Part shown: positions 22,597 to 31,029 of the stretch, in pieces
Layout of the letters: every line of letters starts with the position of its first letter
Numbering within the stretch: the stretch's first letter is position 1
Assembly (NCBI RefSeq): GCF_019091135.1
Contig: NZ_JAGXJW010000032.1
Span: 1 to 64,000 of the forward strand
Direction of reading: 5' to 3'
DNA length: 64,000 bases
From: Cohnella sp. GbtcB17
GTDB lineage: Bacteria; Bacillota; Bacilli; Paenibacillales; Paenibacillaceae
Made by a program: the position numbers and the translations under genes
The notes under the pieces: generated by a model
Databases searched by the model: none
The model's input: the letters and a program-made list of their open reading frames with translations, nothing else
What the model was told of the DNA's origin: nothing

Positions 22597-24552
22597 ATGC
22601 GAAAGACGATCGGACTGTTCGCGCACGTGGATGCGGGTAAGACAACCTTTGCGGAGCAGCTGCTCTATCATACGAACAGCATTCGGGCGCGGGGGCGGGT
22701 CGATCACATGGACGCCTACCTGGACAGCCACGAGATCGAGCGGGCGCGAGGGATAACGGTATTCGCGGATCAGGCGGTGCTGTCGTACAAGGACGATACC
22801 TACTATTTGATCGATACGCCGGGACACGTCGACTTCTCGCCGGAGATGGAGCGGGCCGTCCTGGCGATGGATTACGCGATCGTTATTGTCAGCGCGGCGG
22901 AAGGCGTTCAAGGGCATACCGAGACGGTCTGGCAGCTGCTGCGCAAGCATGGCGTGCCGACATTCTTTTTCATTAATAAAACGGACCGGGTCGGCGCGGA
23001 CGCGGAAGGCGTGCTGGCGGAGATCCGCACGCATCTGACGCCGGATGCGGTGCCGCTCGCGGAAGGGCTCGGGGCGGAAGGTGTCGTGGGCGAGGCGCTC
23101 CGGGAACGGATGGCGGAGCGGGACGAGGCGCTGCTTGAGGCGTTCCTTGAGGGGCGCGGCGATCCGGCCTATTGGCTGGAGGCGCTGCGGACGCTGATTC
23201 GCGAAGGCCGGCTGTTCCCGTGCGCGAGCGGGTCGGCGCTGCAGGACGTCGGCGTGGCCGAATTTCTGGCGCAGCTGCACCTGCTGACGGGCGCAGACTA
23301 TGACGAGGAGGCGCCGTTCGGCGGGCGCGTCTACAAGATCCGCCACGACGCGAACGGCATGCGGCAGACCTTCGTCAAGGTGCTGAGCGGCACGCTCCAG
23401 GTCCGCGACGAGCTGGCTTACGAGAGCGGCGGCACCCGGTACGCGGAGAAGGTCACGCGACTCCTGGCGTTCAACGGGAGCCGCTCCCAGGCGGTCGACC
23501 GGGCGATGGCGGGCGATCTGGTCGCGATCGCCGGACTGTCCGCGGCCGAAGCCGGGCAGGGCCTTGGCCGCTGCACGGACAAGCACGCCTACGAGATGGT
23601 GCCGACGCTCCAGTCGAAGGTCATGTTTGCCGAGTCGCTGAACGTGAAGGACGTGCTGCGGGCTTTTCGAATGCTGAATGCCGAAGATCCGTCCCTGAAC
23701 GTCGTCTGGGAGGAGCGTCTGCAGGAGATCCATCTGCATGTCATGGGCGTGATCCAGCTTGAGGTGCTGGAGCAGGTGGCGAAGGAGCGGTTCGGCATGG
23801 ACGTGTCCTTCGGTCCTCCGGAGATTTTGTACAAGGAGACGATCCGCACGGCTGTCAAAGGGTACGGACACTTCGAGCCGCTGCGGCACTACGCCGAGGT
23901 GCATCTGCTGCTCGAGCCCGGGGAGCGGGGCAGCGGGATCGCGTTCGCGAGCGCGTGTCACCCGAACGAATTCAGCGTCGGCAACCAGAATCTCGTGCGG
24001 ACGCATCTGTATGAGCGGGAGCATCACGGCCTGCTGACGGGCATGCCGGTCACGGACCTCAAGATCACGCTGCTGCGGGGCGCCGGGCACAACGAGCATA
24101 CGCACGGCGGCGACTTCCGCGAAGCGGCGTTTCGGGCGTTGCGGCAGGGGCTGGAGAAGGCGGACAATGTGCTGCTCGAACCCTTTTACGACTTTAAAAT
24201 TCGCGTGGGCATCGACGAGATGGGCCGGGTGCTGTCCGATATCCAGCGGGCCAGCGGGCGCTTCGAGCCGCCGCTCACGACCGGCACGCACGCGATCGTC
24301 GCCGGCCGGGTGCCTGTGGCGACCTTCATGAACTATGCGGCGGAACTGGCCGCCTTCACGCACGGCCGGGGCAGCATCCGCTGCGTCTTCGGCGGCTACG
24401 ACGAATGCCACAATGCGCAGGAGGTCATCGAGCGCATCGGCTACCGGAAGGACGCGGACCCGCTATACACTTCCGCCTCGATCTTCTGCGCCAAGGGGAG
24501 CGGCTACTCGGTGCCGTGGCAGGAGGTGGAGGCGAAGATGCATCTGCTGTGA
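22597..24552 (+). CDS. TetM-like ribosomal protection GTPase (EF-G family)
   Basis: 651 residues from the ATG at 22597, preceded by AGAGGGA and giving MRKTIGLFAHVDAGKTT, the normal N-terminus of this family. G motifs: AHVDAGKTT, DTPGH and NKTDRVGADAEGV; EF-G-like domains III-V follow. TetM/TetO relatives remove tetracycline from the A site, but chromosomal homologues like this may protect against other ligands or none. In-frame starts at 22504 and 22570, each with a purine-rich site, would add 31 or 9 residues; the longer one begins inside the putative regulatory helix. Divergent from the ABC-F gene. Confidence 0.9.
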   Translation: MRKTIGLFAHVDAGKTTFAEQLLYHTNSIRARGRVDHMDAYLDSHEIERARGITVFADQAVLSYKDDTYYLIDTPGHVDFSPEMERAVLAMDYAIVIVSAAEGVQGHTETVWQLLRKHGVPTFFFINKTDRVGADAEGVLAEIRTHLTPDAVPLAEGLGAEGVVGEALRERMAERDEALLEAFLEGRGDPAYWLEALRTLIREGRLFPCASGSALQDVGVAEFLAQLHLLTGADYDEEAPFGGRVYKIRHDANGMRQTFVKVLSGTLQVRDELAYESGGTRYAEKVTRLLAFNGSRSQAVDRAMAGDLVAIAGLSAAEAGQGLGRCTDKHAYEMVPTLQSKVMFAESLNVKDVLRAFRMLNAEDPSLNVVWEERLQEIHLHVMGVIQLEVLEQVAKERFGMDVSFGPPEILYKETIRTAVKGYGHFEPLRHYAEVHLLLEPGERGSGIAFASACHPNEFSVGNQNLVRTHLYEREHHGLLTGMPVTDLKITLLRGAGHNEHTHGGDFREAAFRALRQGLEKADNVLLEPFYDFKIRVGIDEMGRVLSDIQRASGRFEPPLTTGTHAIVAGRVPVATFMNYAAELAAFTHGRGSIRCVFGGYDECHNAQEVIERIGYRKDADPLYTSASIFCAKGSGYSVPWQEVEAKMHLL

Positions 24553-24635
24553 GGCGGCCAAAATTTTTATGAAACCTTCCGTCCGCCAGACCGTACAAAC
24601 TCAGGATCGCGCTTCGCCGCAATTCGATGTTGCAT

Positions 24636-24764
24636 ACCGTCTCCGAAGGGGAGTAGCTGCCACAATAAAGTCGTCAATACGAGAGCGCGCTCTCCGGCTT
24701 TATTGGCATTGCCGACTATGGCATTGTTAGCGAGACCTTTGCCCTTGAACAAGGCAGAGGTCTC
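24636..24764 (+). ncRNA. yybP-ykoY manganese riboswitch with terminator
   Basis: The conserved aptamer elements are present in order: AAGGGGAGTAGC, GTCGTCAATACG, CCGGCTTTATTGGC and AGACCTTTGCC. The last overlaps a strong terminator, GAGACCTTTGCC (24732-24743) with GGCAGAGGTCTC (24753-24764), followed by TTTTGTTTT. This class binds Mn2+ and commonly turns on manganese exporters such as TerC-like genes, as found immediately downstream. Confidence 0.88.
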
Positions 24765-24836
24765 TTTTGTTTTGTTCAAGGGAAGAATGGACGGCAGGCG
24801 GACGATTGGAAAAACTCGATAAGAGGAGGAGCAATC

Positions 24837-25646
24837 ATGGACTTCGCATTGCTGATGGAGTACGGCTGGGTGCTGCTCGTGCTGATCGCGCTTGAGGGGC
24901 TGCTCGCCGCCGACAACGCGCTCGTGCTGGCGATCATGGTCAAGCATCTGCCGGAGAAGGAACGGAAAAAAGCTTTGTTTTACGGCCTCGCGGGGGCGTT
25001 CGTGTTCCGCTTCGCCTCGCTGTTCGCCATTTCGTTTTTGGTGGACGTCTGGCAGGTGCAGGCGATCGGGGCGCTGTACCTGCTGTTTATCGCACTCAAC
25101 CACATTTTCAGAAAAGCGATCGTGAAAAAGGGCGAGCGGGACGCGGAGCCGCATACGGGCGCAAAGCCGAAGGCCGGATTCTGGCCGACCGTCATCAAAG
25201 TGGAGGTCGCCGACATCGCCTTCGCGATCGACTCGATCCTCGCGGCCGTGGCACTCGCCGTCGCGCTGCCGGAGACGAGCCTGCCGCGAATCGGCGGTAT
25301 GGACGGCGGACACTTCGCCGTTATCTTCCTGGGCGGCTTCCTCGGCCTCCTCATCATGCGCTTCGCCGCCAACCTGTTCGTGAAGCTGCTGGAGAGCCGG
25401 CCGTCGCTCGAGATCGCCGCCTTCGTCATCGTCGGCTGGGTCGGCGTCAAGCTCGCGGTGCACACGCTGGCGCATCCGTCGCTGCACGTCATCCCGCACG
25501 ACTTCGCGGAGTCGACGGGCTGGAAGCTGACGTTCTACGTCGTGCTGGTGCTCATCGCCGTGGGCGGCTGGCTGCTGTCCGGCGGCAAGGGCAAGGGCAC
25601 GGGCGGCGAGGCGCGCCGGGCGGTGTCGGCGGCGAAGCCTGAGTAG
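24837..25646 (+). CDS. TerC-family membrane protein, probable manganese exporter
   Basis: 269 residues, seven to eight membrane helices, TerC/YkoY type: first helix ALEGLLAADNALVLAIMVKHL with acidic residues in the membrane and later VEVADIAFAIDSILAAVALA, the repeated acidic motif of the family. GAGGAGG precedes the ATG. The C-terminal tail is basic and glycine-rich (GGKGKGTGGEARR). Position behind a yybP-ykoY riboswitch supports Mn2+ export or Mn2+ loading of exported enzymes. The family call is firm; substrate comes from the riboswitch. Confidence 0.92.
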   Translation: MDFALLMEYGWVLLVLIALEGLLAADNALVLAIMVKHLPEKERKKALFYGLAGAFVFRFASLFAISFLVDVWQVQAIGALYLLFIALNHIFRKAIVKKGERDAEPHTGAKPKAGFWPTVIKVEVADIAFAIDSILAAVALAVALPETSLPRIGGMDGGHFAVIFLGGFLGLLIMRFAANLFVKLLESRPSLEIAAFVIVGWVGVKLAVHTLAHPSLHVIPHDFAESTGWKLTFYVVLVLIAVGGWLLSGGKGKGTGGEARRAVSAAKPE

Positions 25647-25862
25647 GCGGGAGTCTGCTGACGGGACGGGTATTAAGTCGGGCGCGGATGCGTCCGGCTT
25701 TTTCTTACTTTCCCCGTGCTTGCGCATGCTCTGTTGTTTTAATGATGGAATAGAAGCCGTAATGGTCGGAAATAATGCGGCATATTAATGTTTAAGAATA
25801 GGTTTAAATTTGGTTGAAGTTTTAGTTTAAGTTGAGTAGAATGGAGGAAAGAGGTGATGTTC

Positions 25863-26486
25863 ATGTCTTCAAAGCAGGAACGCGAACTGGTCATCGAAAA
25901 GAGCGAACAGGTGCTGGAGCATACGGTTAAACAAGCGGACCCCGAATTTTACCATGCCCTAAGCAACGTATTGCGTGATTATATCGTCGTTACCAATCCA
26001 CGGAAGGAGCTTGCATTTCGGCAAGACCTCCGGGATTTAATTCGCCTCATGGCAGAAACCGTCAATCAAGCAAAGCCTGTGCGGACGTTCTCCACTGGAG
26101 AGCTGGCTCGGATCTTCGGCGTGTCCGTTCAAGCAATTAATAAATGGATCGATGAGGGTAGGTTTCTAGGATATAAGCGGGAGGGCAACCATCGGCACAA
26201 CCGTATCCCTGAAACCGTGTCCTTCGCAATGCGGACCGGCGAGGTTCTTCCGCTTGAGGAGGCGATCGCCATGTACGAACGGCAATTGCTAGAACAGCAA
26301 GTTGACGTCACGGTTGATCATCGTGACGAAGTGCTGGATGAGATATCGCGGCTCATGAAGAAGCACGGGGGTACGTACGAAATGACGCTTGGGGCCAAAA
26401 ACGAACGCACCGCCCCGGAAGAGCGGGATGCCTCGATCTGGCTTGCCTTGCTTGAAGAGCTGAGGGAAATCAATGAAGCGAAGTAA
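25863..26486 (+). CDS. Excisionase-type HTH protein, probable antitoxin of a TumE-like pair
   Basis: 207 residues from the ATG at 25863 (GAGG eight bases upstream; GTG/ATG starts just before are possible). A MerR/excisionase-like helix-turn-helix occupies about residues 73-105 (FSTGELARIFGVSVQAINKWIDEGRF, then HRHNRIP), with helical N- and C-terminal arms. It overlaps the next gene by 14 bases. Pairing with a DUF6516 protein suggests antitoxin and autoregulator. The gene and its promoter region are more AT-rich than the neighbours, hinting at transfer. The HTH is clear; antitoxin function is inferred. Confidence 0.8.
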   Translation: MSSKQERELVIEKSEQVLEHTVKQADPEFYHALSNVLRDYIVVTNPRKELAFRQDLRDLIRLMAETVNQAKPVRTFSTGELARIFGVSVQAINKWIDEGRFLGYKREGNHRHNRIPETVSFAMRTGEVLPLEEAIAMYERQLLEQQVDVTVDHRDEVLDEISRLMKKHGGTYEMTLGAKNERTAPEERDASIWLALLEELREINEAK

Positions 26487-26922
26487 TCAAGACCTCTTCG
26501 CAACAAACTTCGACTTCCTGAAGCGTTCTTTTCCCGACCTGATTGACTCCATCGAGGATGGGTTCTTCGGTGAAGAACCGAGCAGAGGGGCAATTGTACG
26601 CAAGACGATTAAATTCGTCGACGAGACCTACATGACGGTGTTCGAGCTCGTCGATACAAAGTCAGGCAAGAAGAAAAAATATCAATATGATTGGGAATAT
26701 CAACGGGGTAGTCTATGGAAGTGGCACAATGAAGCGCATGAGCAGAAGCAGTACCAGACAGCAACGGAACCCGATCATATGCATCATAAACCTGTGGGGG
26801 TAACGGATGAGCGGCGGTTAACGAATTACGGTCATCATGACTTGTATACCATTATGGAAACCATTCACATGCACCTGGAAATTTCCAAACAAAAACAGAA
26901 GGACAAGCCGCGGCCTCGGTAA
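26473..26922 (+). CDS. DUF6516/TumE-like toxin protein
   Basis: 149 residues. The middle matches the DUF6516 pattern: KKYQYDWEYQRGSLWKWHNEAHEQ, then a His-rich DHMHHKPVGV. Family members are annotated as toxin components of toxin-antitoxin pairs. The start lies inside the upstream HTH gene (14-base overlap), so translation is coupled. The C-terminus is Lys/Arg-rich (KQKQKDKPRPR). No nuclease motif I can name is visible; the target is unknown. Confidence 0.75.
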   Translation: MKRSNQDLFATNFDFLKRSFPDLIDSIEDGFFGEEPSRGAIVRKTIKFVDETYMTVFELVDTKSGKKKKYQYDWEYQRGSLWKWHNEAHEQKQYQTATEPDHMHHKPVGVTDERRLTNYGHHDLYTIMETIHMHLEISKQKQKDKPRPR

Positions 26923-27013
26923 ACACCGAGGTTTTATTGTATTCAAAAGCCGTGTTCAAAGCCAATTTAAGCGTTCGGCCGTCTAATCTATTGAGGTAAG
27001 AACTGGCGAGGCG

Positions 27014-27550
27014 GTGACGGAGATTCGCGATCTGATCAAGAGAGCGCAAAAAGGCGACAGCGAAGCCTATGCGGAGCTGTTCGGGCAGTATGAGGGAGAT
27101 CTGTACCGCGCGGCGTTCGTGTATCTGGGCAATGCCGAGGACGCGCTGGACGCCGTGCAAGAGACGGCATACCGCTCCTACAAAGCGATTGGTCGATTAA
27201 AAGAGCCGCGATTTTTTAAAACGTGGCTGATGAAAATCGCGATCCGCTGCGCCACGGACATCTGTCGGAGGCGAAAACAGGTCTCGCCGTGGAGCCCGGC
27301 GTACGAGGGGAAGCTGCTCGCGGAGGACGAGACCGATATTCCGCTGGCGATCTCGCTGCAAGCCTTGCTTGAAGCGTTGGATGCGACGGAGAAGCAGGTC
27401 GTCGTGCTTAGATATTACTATGACTTGACGATCCGCGAAGTGTCCGAGGTGCTGGAGCTGCCGCTTGGCACTGCGAAGACGATACTGTATCGCGCGCTGT
27501 CGAAGCTGAAGCAGCAAGCGGGAGAGGAGGGGCAGGATGCCTACCGATGA
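27014..27550 (+). CDS. ECF-type RNA polymerase sigma factor
   Basis: 178 residues from a GTG start. Region 2 (YAELFGQYEGDLYRAAFVYLGNAEDALDAVQETAYRSYKAI) and region 4 (ATEKQVVVLRYYYDLTIREVSEVLELPLGTAKTILYRALSKL) are complete. ECF factors redirect polymerase to stress promoters and are held by a membrane partner encoded next: here the DUF4179 gene starts 14 bases before this stop. SigV/SigW-like envelope stress is the usual role in Bacillales. The ribosome site for the GTG is close (GAGG two bases away), so the exact start is uncertain. Confidence 0.92.
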   Translation: MTEIRDLIKRAQKGDSEAYAELFGQYEGDLYRAAFVYLGNAEDALDAVQETAYRSYKAIGRLKEPRFFKTWLMKIAIRCATDICRRRKQVSPWSPAYEGKLLAEDETDIPLAISLQALLEALDATEKQVVVLRYYYDLTIREVSEVLELPLGTAKTILYRALSKLKQQAGEEGQDAYR

Positions 27551-28805
27551 TTTGAAAAGACTAATGGAGGCGATCCCCCTCCCGGACGAGCTTCGCGAGC
27601 GGAGCCGCGCGGGGATCGCGGCGGCGGCGCTGGAGCGGGAGCTGTCGGCGGGACGCCGGGGCAGGCGCGCGCTGGCGATCGTCGCGGCCTTGCTTGCGTT
27701 GTTCGTCCTGTCGGCGGTTATCGCGAATCACGACCGGGTGTGGGCGGCGCTACGCAAGACGTTTCAATTTTCGCCGGGCACGGGGATTGTGTCGGAGGAG
27801 GAGACGCCGTCCGAACGGTACGTGCTGAAGAAGCCGATCGTGCTGGACGTTGGCGAGGGCAAAATCACGATTACGGGCATCTTGTCCGATCGGGAAATGA
27901 CGTATATTACGATGGCGGGGGAACGGTCTCCGCGCATGGAAAGTCTGGAACTGGTAAACGAGCAGGGCGAAGTGTTCGACATACCGCGCAGCATGAGCAC
28001 GTGGACGGCGGGCGAGTGGACGGCATCCTTCTGGCTCAAAGGCAAACTCGATCTTAAAGGCGCAATCAGGCTGCGGCTGCCGCTGCAGCCCGCGAGGGAA
28101 GTCGAGGCGCGGCTCGAGCAAGCGGCTGCCGTCGCCGGGTATGCGGAGCTGGGCAAGACCGCGACCGTAAATGGGCTATCCCTAACGGCGATCGCGGACC
28201 GCGTGAGCGACCGGGCGAGGATTTCGCTCGTATCGCCGCCTCAATCCTCTTTTCGGATCGACAGCTACGGGATTATCACATCGGCGCGATATGGCTCGAA
28301 CGAGCCTCTTATCGTCAAGGACGATGCAGGCACTTCGCTCGGGCTATCGTTCGTGCGAGGCATGAGCGCTCCGCAGAGCGAGTTTTATTTTCCGCTGACC
28401 GACCGGCCAGGGGCCTCGTATACGATGAGCATTCCGGAGATCAGCGTCGTTTATCCCGACGAGGTGACCGTGAAGCTTCCGGCCGTTACGAGCGAGAAGC
28501 TGAACAAGACGTTTGAGATCGCAGGGTACCCGGTCACGATCACGAAGACCGAACGAACGAAGCCGGGCAGTTTGCGGATTTATACTGACCTTCACACAGA
28601 GGGGCGGCCGGACAGCATGCTGTATAACCTAGGCATCGACAGAGGTTCGACGGCCAAGCTGAACGAGCGCACCTGGGCGGTCGAGTACATGGAGTTCGAG
28701 GTCGAACCCGACGCCAAGTCGGTCACCGTGACGTTCACGAGGCCAACCGCCGCCCTGCGCGGTCCCTGGACATTCGCATGGACCGCGGACGAGATTCAGC
28801 CATGA
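27537..28805 (+). CDS. DUF4179 membrane protein, probable anti-sigma partner
   Basis: 422 residues: a cytoplasmic N-terminus (about 1-43), one membrane helix (ALAIVAALLALFVLSAVIA, about 44-62), then a DUF4179 region (RVWAALRKTFQFSPGTGIV) and a beta-rich extracytoplasmic domain of about 340 residues. This topology and the overlap with the ECF sigma gene are typical for membrane-bound anti-sigma proteins. The N-terminus (LKRLMEAIPLPDELRERSRAGI) would bind the sigma factor. It lacks a recognisable zinc-finger anti-sigma motif. Function is inferred from context. Confidence 0.85.
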   Translation: MPTDDLKRLMEAIPLPDELRERSRAGIAAAALERELSAGRRGRRALAIVAALLALFVLSAVIANHDRVWAALRKTFQFSPGTGIVSEEETPSERYVLKKPIVLDVGEGKITITGILSDREMTYITMAGERSPRMESLELVNEQGEVFDIPRSMSTWTAGEWTASFWLKGKLDLKGAIRLRLPLQPAREVEARLEQAAAVAGYAELGKTATVNGLSLTAIADRVSDRARISLVSPPQSSFRIDSYGIITSARYGSNEPLIVKDDAGTSLGLSFVRGMSAPQSEFYFPLTDRPGASYTMSIPEISVVYPDEVTVKLPAVTSEKLNKTFEIAGYPVTITKTERTKPGSLRIYTDLHTEGRPDSMLYNLGIDRGSTAKLNERTWAVEYMEFEVEPDAKSVTVTFTRPTAALRGPWTFAWTADEIQP

Positions 28806-28889
28806 TAGCGGGCGGGCGCCTGTCACGCAGACGGTTCCGCTGCTGCTAATTTGACGGCGATTGTGGGAAGCAGCCGCCCGGCCATTCGC

Positions 28890-28919
28890 TTTACGCTGAT
28901 AATGATTATCAATTATAAT
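28890..28919 (+). promoter_or_regulatory. Fur box and promoter upstream of the araC-type gene
   Basis: TGATAATGATTATCA (28897-28911) is a perfect 7-1-7 Fur site lying between TTTACG (28890-28895) and TATAAT (28914-28919). Confidence 0.85.
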
Positions 28920-28951
28920 ACGGTAAACGGCGGCGGGCGGGGGCACCGAAC

Positions 28952-30970
28952 ATGGTTATGAAGGTCGACGAGCAGATAACGCTCTGGAATCATTCGAATG
29001 CTAGATTGATAGACGTTCGGCTGGCGACATTGGCGAACGGAGACGCGCTGCGTGCATACCGGCTGCCGGCCCATGCGTTCTTCTACGCAGCTGAAGGCGG
29101 CGGAATCGCGAGACTGGACGACGAACCGCATCCATTCGGCAGGCACCATGTGCTGCACGGCGGCCGTGGCGCGGTGCTCGACCTGTATCCGGATGAGCGT
29201 CTGTCCTACTACATGGTTCTGTACAAAGCCGAGCCGCTCACGCATTACGCCCGACAGCTCGGCTCGCGCGCGTTAGCCGACGACCCCTTCCGCTGCCACT
29301 ACGGCATGCTGCCCTCGTATCCGCAAGCCTTTGCGGACAAGCTGGCGACCATGCGCGAGGACTGGCTGAGCGCCGACCAGCTGGATCAGCTGCACGCGCG
29401 GCTTCTGTTCGGACAGTTCGTGCACGAGCTGCTCCGGCAGCTGCGGGAGCAAGGCGCCCAGCCGAGCCGTCCGGATGTGATCGCGCAGGTGGTCCGGTAC
29501 ATGGACGAGCATTATGCCGAGCCGATGTCGCTGGCGCGAATCGCGGAGCTGTTCGGGTGCAGCGAGAGCTATTTGACCAAGCAGTTTCGCCGCAGGACCG
29601 GTCTCAGCCCGATGCGCTATCTGACACATATACGCATGGGTCACGCGGCTCGCATGCTTGCGCTTCCGGGCGCGTCTTTGCAGGATATCGCCGAGCGGGT
29701 CGGCTATCCGGACGCCCATTCGCTTAGCCGCAGCTTCAAGAAGCGCTTCGGGCAATCACCGGTCCATTTCCTCGCGGGGCGGGACGACCTCGTACCGGAA
29801 TTGCCCGATCGGCGTCCGGAATATGCCCTTGTCCCCGATTCCCCACGGTGCTACATTATCGTTGATAATCATTCTCACGATAGAGCAAGCGGAGGGGCAA
29901 CCATGCTTAAAAAGAAAAGAACTTCATCCATGTCCGCAGCGGCGCTGCTGCTCGGCATCACCATGTTGCTGGGCGCGTGCGGCAACGGCAATACAAACCC
30001 GGGCACGGGCAGTTCGCCGGCAACCTCGTCTTCAGCCGCCACTGCGCCTGCTTCCGCAACTGTATCCTCGCCGGCCGCAAGTTCGCCTGCCTCCACGGAG
30101 AGCGCAGCCTCCGGTACCCGGACTTATGTCGATAGCCAAGGCACTGTCACGATACCGGTTCATCCTGAACGCATCGTCGACCTGACGGGCAGCGCCATCG
30201 GCAACCTGCTCGAGCTTGGCATCAAACCCGTCGCTGCCATGGACTCGTCGATGAAGAGTCCGTATCACAAAGAGCAGTTAAGCGGCGTCGTTAATCTGGG
30301 CGAAGGCTCCGATTACGAGAAGATCCTCAGCCTTCAGCCTGATCTGATCGTTGTATTCGATTACCTGGAAGCGGCCCAGTACGAAAAGCTGATCGAGATC
30401 GCACCAGTCGTGCGGCTCGCTTACGGAGCGGATCGACCCGCGGAGCTGCTGAAGAAGTTCGGCGACTTCACGGGCAGGGAGGATCAAGCCCAAACCTGGA
30501 TCGACGAATGGAATCGCAAGATCGAGCGCGTCAAGCCCAAGATCGTCGAGACGGTAGGAGACCGCACGGTATCGATTCTTCAACCGTACGCCAAGGGCAT
30601 CTATGCCTGGGGAGATAAAGGCGGCCGCGGCGGGGAGATTGTGTACGGCGATCTCGGCCTCAAGGCGCCGCCGATCATTCGGCAGAAGCTGATCGACGGT
30701 CCGGAATTCGGAGCGAACCTGTCGCTTGAGCAGCTGCCCGATTATGCGGGAGATTATATTTTCACCAGCAATTGGGGTTGGGACGACGGAGACCCGGAGG
30801 TCGTATACGGCAGCGCGCTGTGGAAGGGGCTTCCCGCCGTCAAGGAAGGTCGAACCTTCTTCATCGACACGGCCGGCTCCTACTACAATGACCCGATCTC
30901 GCTCGATGCGCAGCTGGCATTTATCGTGGAGAGTTTTCTGGGCAAGGAGGGGCTGACGCTCCTCTCGTAA
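28952..30970 (+). CDS. AraC-family regulator reading in frame into a siderophore-binding lipoprotein
   Basis: The frame from 28952 has no stop before 30970. Residues 1-317 are an AraC regulator: sensor domain (AYRLPAHAFFYAAEGGG), then two helix-turn-helices (MSLARIAELFGCSESYLTKQFRRRTG and GASLQDIAERVGYPDAHSLSRSFKKRFGQSP). A spacer of about 45 residues then reads across the Fur box, ribosome site and signal peptide of the binding protein (29903-30970). In B. subtilis Btr, an AraC domain fused to a siderophore-binding domain senses ferri-bacillibactin, so a fusion is biologically plausible; here the second half keeps a full lipoprotein signal. It may be a fused sensor, a lost stop codon, or two proteins from one frame. 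Confidence 0.75.
   Translation: MVMKVDEQITLWNHSNARLIDVRLATLANGDALRAYRLPAHAFFYAAEGGGIARLDDEPHPFGRHHVLHGGRGAVLDLYPDERLSYYMVLYKAEPLTHYARQLGSRALADDPFRCHYGMLPSYPQAFADKLATMREDWLSADQLDQLHARLLFGQFVHELLRQLREQGAQPSRPDVIAQVVRYMDEHYAEPMSLARIAELFGCSESYLTKQFRRRTGLSPMRYLTHIRMGHAARMLALPGASLQDIAERVGYPDAHSLSRSFKKRFGQSPVHFLAGRDDLVPELPDRRPEYALVPDSPRCYIIVDNHSHDRASGGATMLKKKRTSSMSAAALLLGITMLLGACGNGNTNPGTGSSPATSSSAATAPASATVSSPAASSPASTESAASGTRTYVDSQGTVTIPVHPERIVDLTGSAIGNLLELGIKPVAAMDSSMKSPYHKEQLSGVVNLGEGSDYEKILSLQPDLIVVFDYLEAAQYEKLIEIAPVVRLAYGADRPAELLKKFGDFTGREDQAQTWIDEWNRKIERVKPKIVETVGDRTVSILQPYAKGIYAWGDKGGRGGEIVYGDLGLKAPPIIRQKLIDGPEFGANLSLEQLPDYAGDYIFTSNWGWDDGDPEVVYGSALWKGLPAVKEGRTFFIDTAGSYYNDPISLDAQLAFIVESFLGKEGLTLLS
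29863..29877 (+). promoter_or_regulatory. Internal Fur box before the lipoprotein start
   Basis: TGATAATCATTCTCA matches the 7-1-7 Fur site at 13 of 14 arm positions. It lies inside the upstream reading frame and 26 bases before the lipoprotein ATG. Confidence 0.75.
29903..30970 (+). CDS. Iron-siderophore ABC transporter substrate-binding lipoprotein
   Basis: 355 residues from the ATG at 29903 (GGAGGGG upstream, good spacing). Signal peptide MLKKKRTSSMSAAALLLGIT with lipobox LGAC (Cys 26), a Ser/Ala/Thr/Pro-rich linker, then a FecB/FeuA-type domain: PERIVDLTGSAIGNLLELGIKPVAA, LQPDLIVVFDYLEAAQYEKLIEIAPVV, a hinge helix and KEGRTFFIDTAGSYYNDPISLDAQL. It captures ferric siderophore outside the membrane for a FecCD-type permease. 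No intact permease or ATPase is adjacent; a truncated FecCD gene is 5.4 kb away. Fur box and strong terminator flank it. Confidence 0.92.
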   Translation: MLKKKRTSSMSAAALLLGITMLLGACGNGNTNPGTGSSPATSSSAATAPASATVSSPAASSPASTESAASGTRTYVDSQGTVTIPVHPERIVDLTGSAIGNLLELGIKPVAAMDSSMKSPYHKEQLSGVVNLGEGSDYEKILSLQPDLIVVFDYLEAAQYEKLIEIAPVVRLAYGADRPAELLKKFGDFTGREDQAQTWIDEWNRKIERVKPKIVETVGDRTVSILQPYAKGIYAWGDKGGRGGEIVYGDLGLKAPPIIRQKLIDGPEFGANLSLEQLPDYAGDYIFTSNWGWDDGDPEVVYGSALWKGLPAVKEGRTFFIDTAGSYYNDPISLDAQLAFIVESFLGKEGLTLLS

Positions 30971-30989
30971 CTTCCGATCAGCTTAAAAA

Positions 30990-31019
30990 GAAGCGGGCGC
31001 CGGCGCCCGCTTCTTTTTT
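30990..31019 (+). terminator. Terminator after the siderophore-binding gene
   Basis: Perfect twelve-pair stem GAAGCGGGCGCC and GGCGCCCGCTTC, followed by six Ts. Confidence 0.9.
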
Positions 31020-31029
31020 GCGAAAGCTT

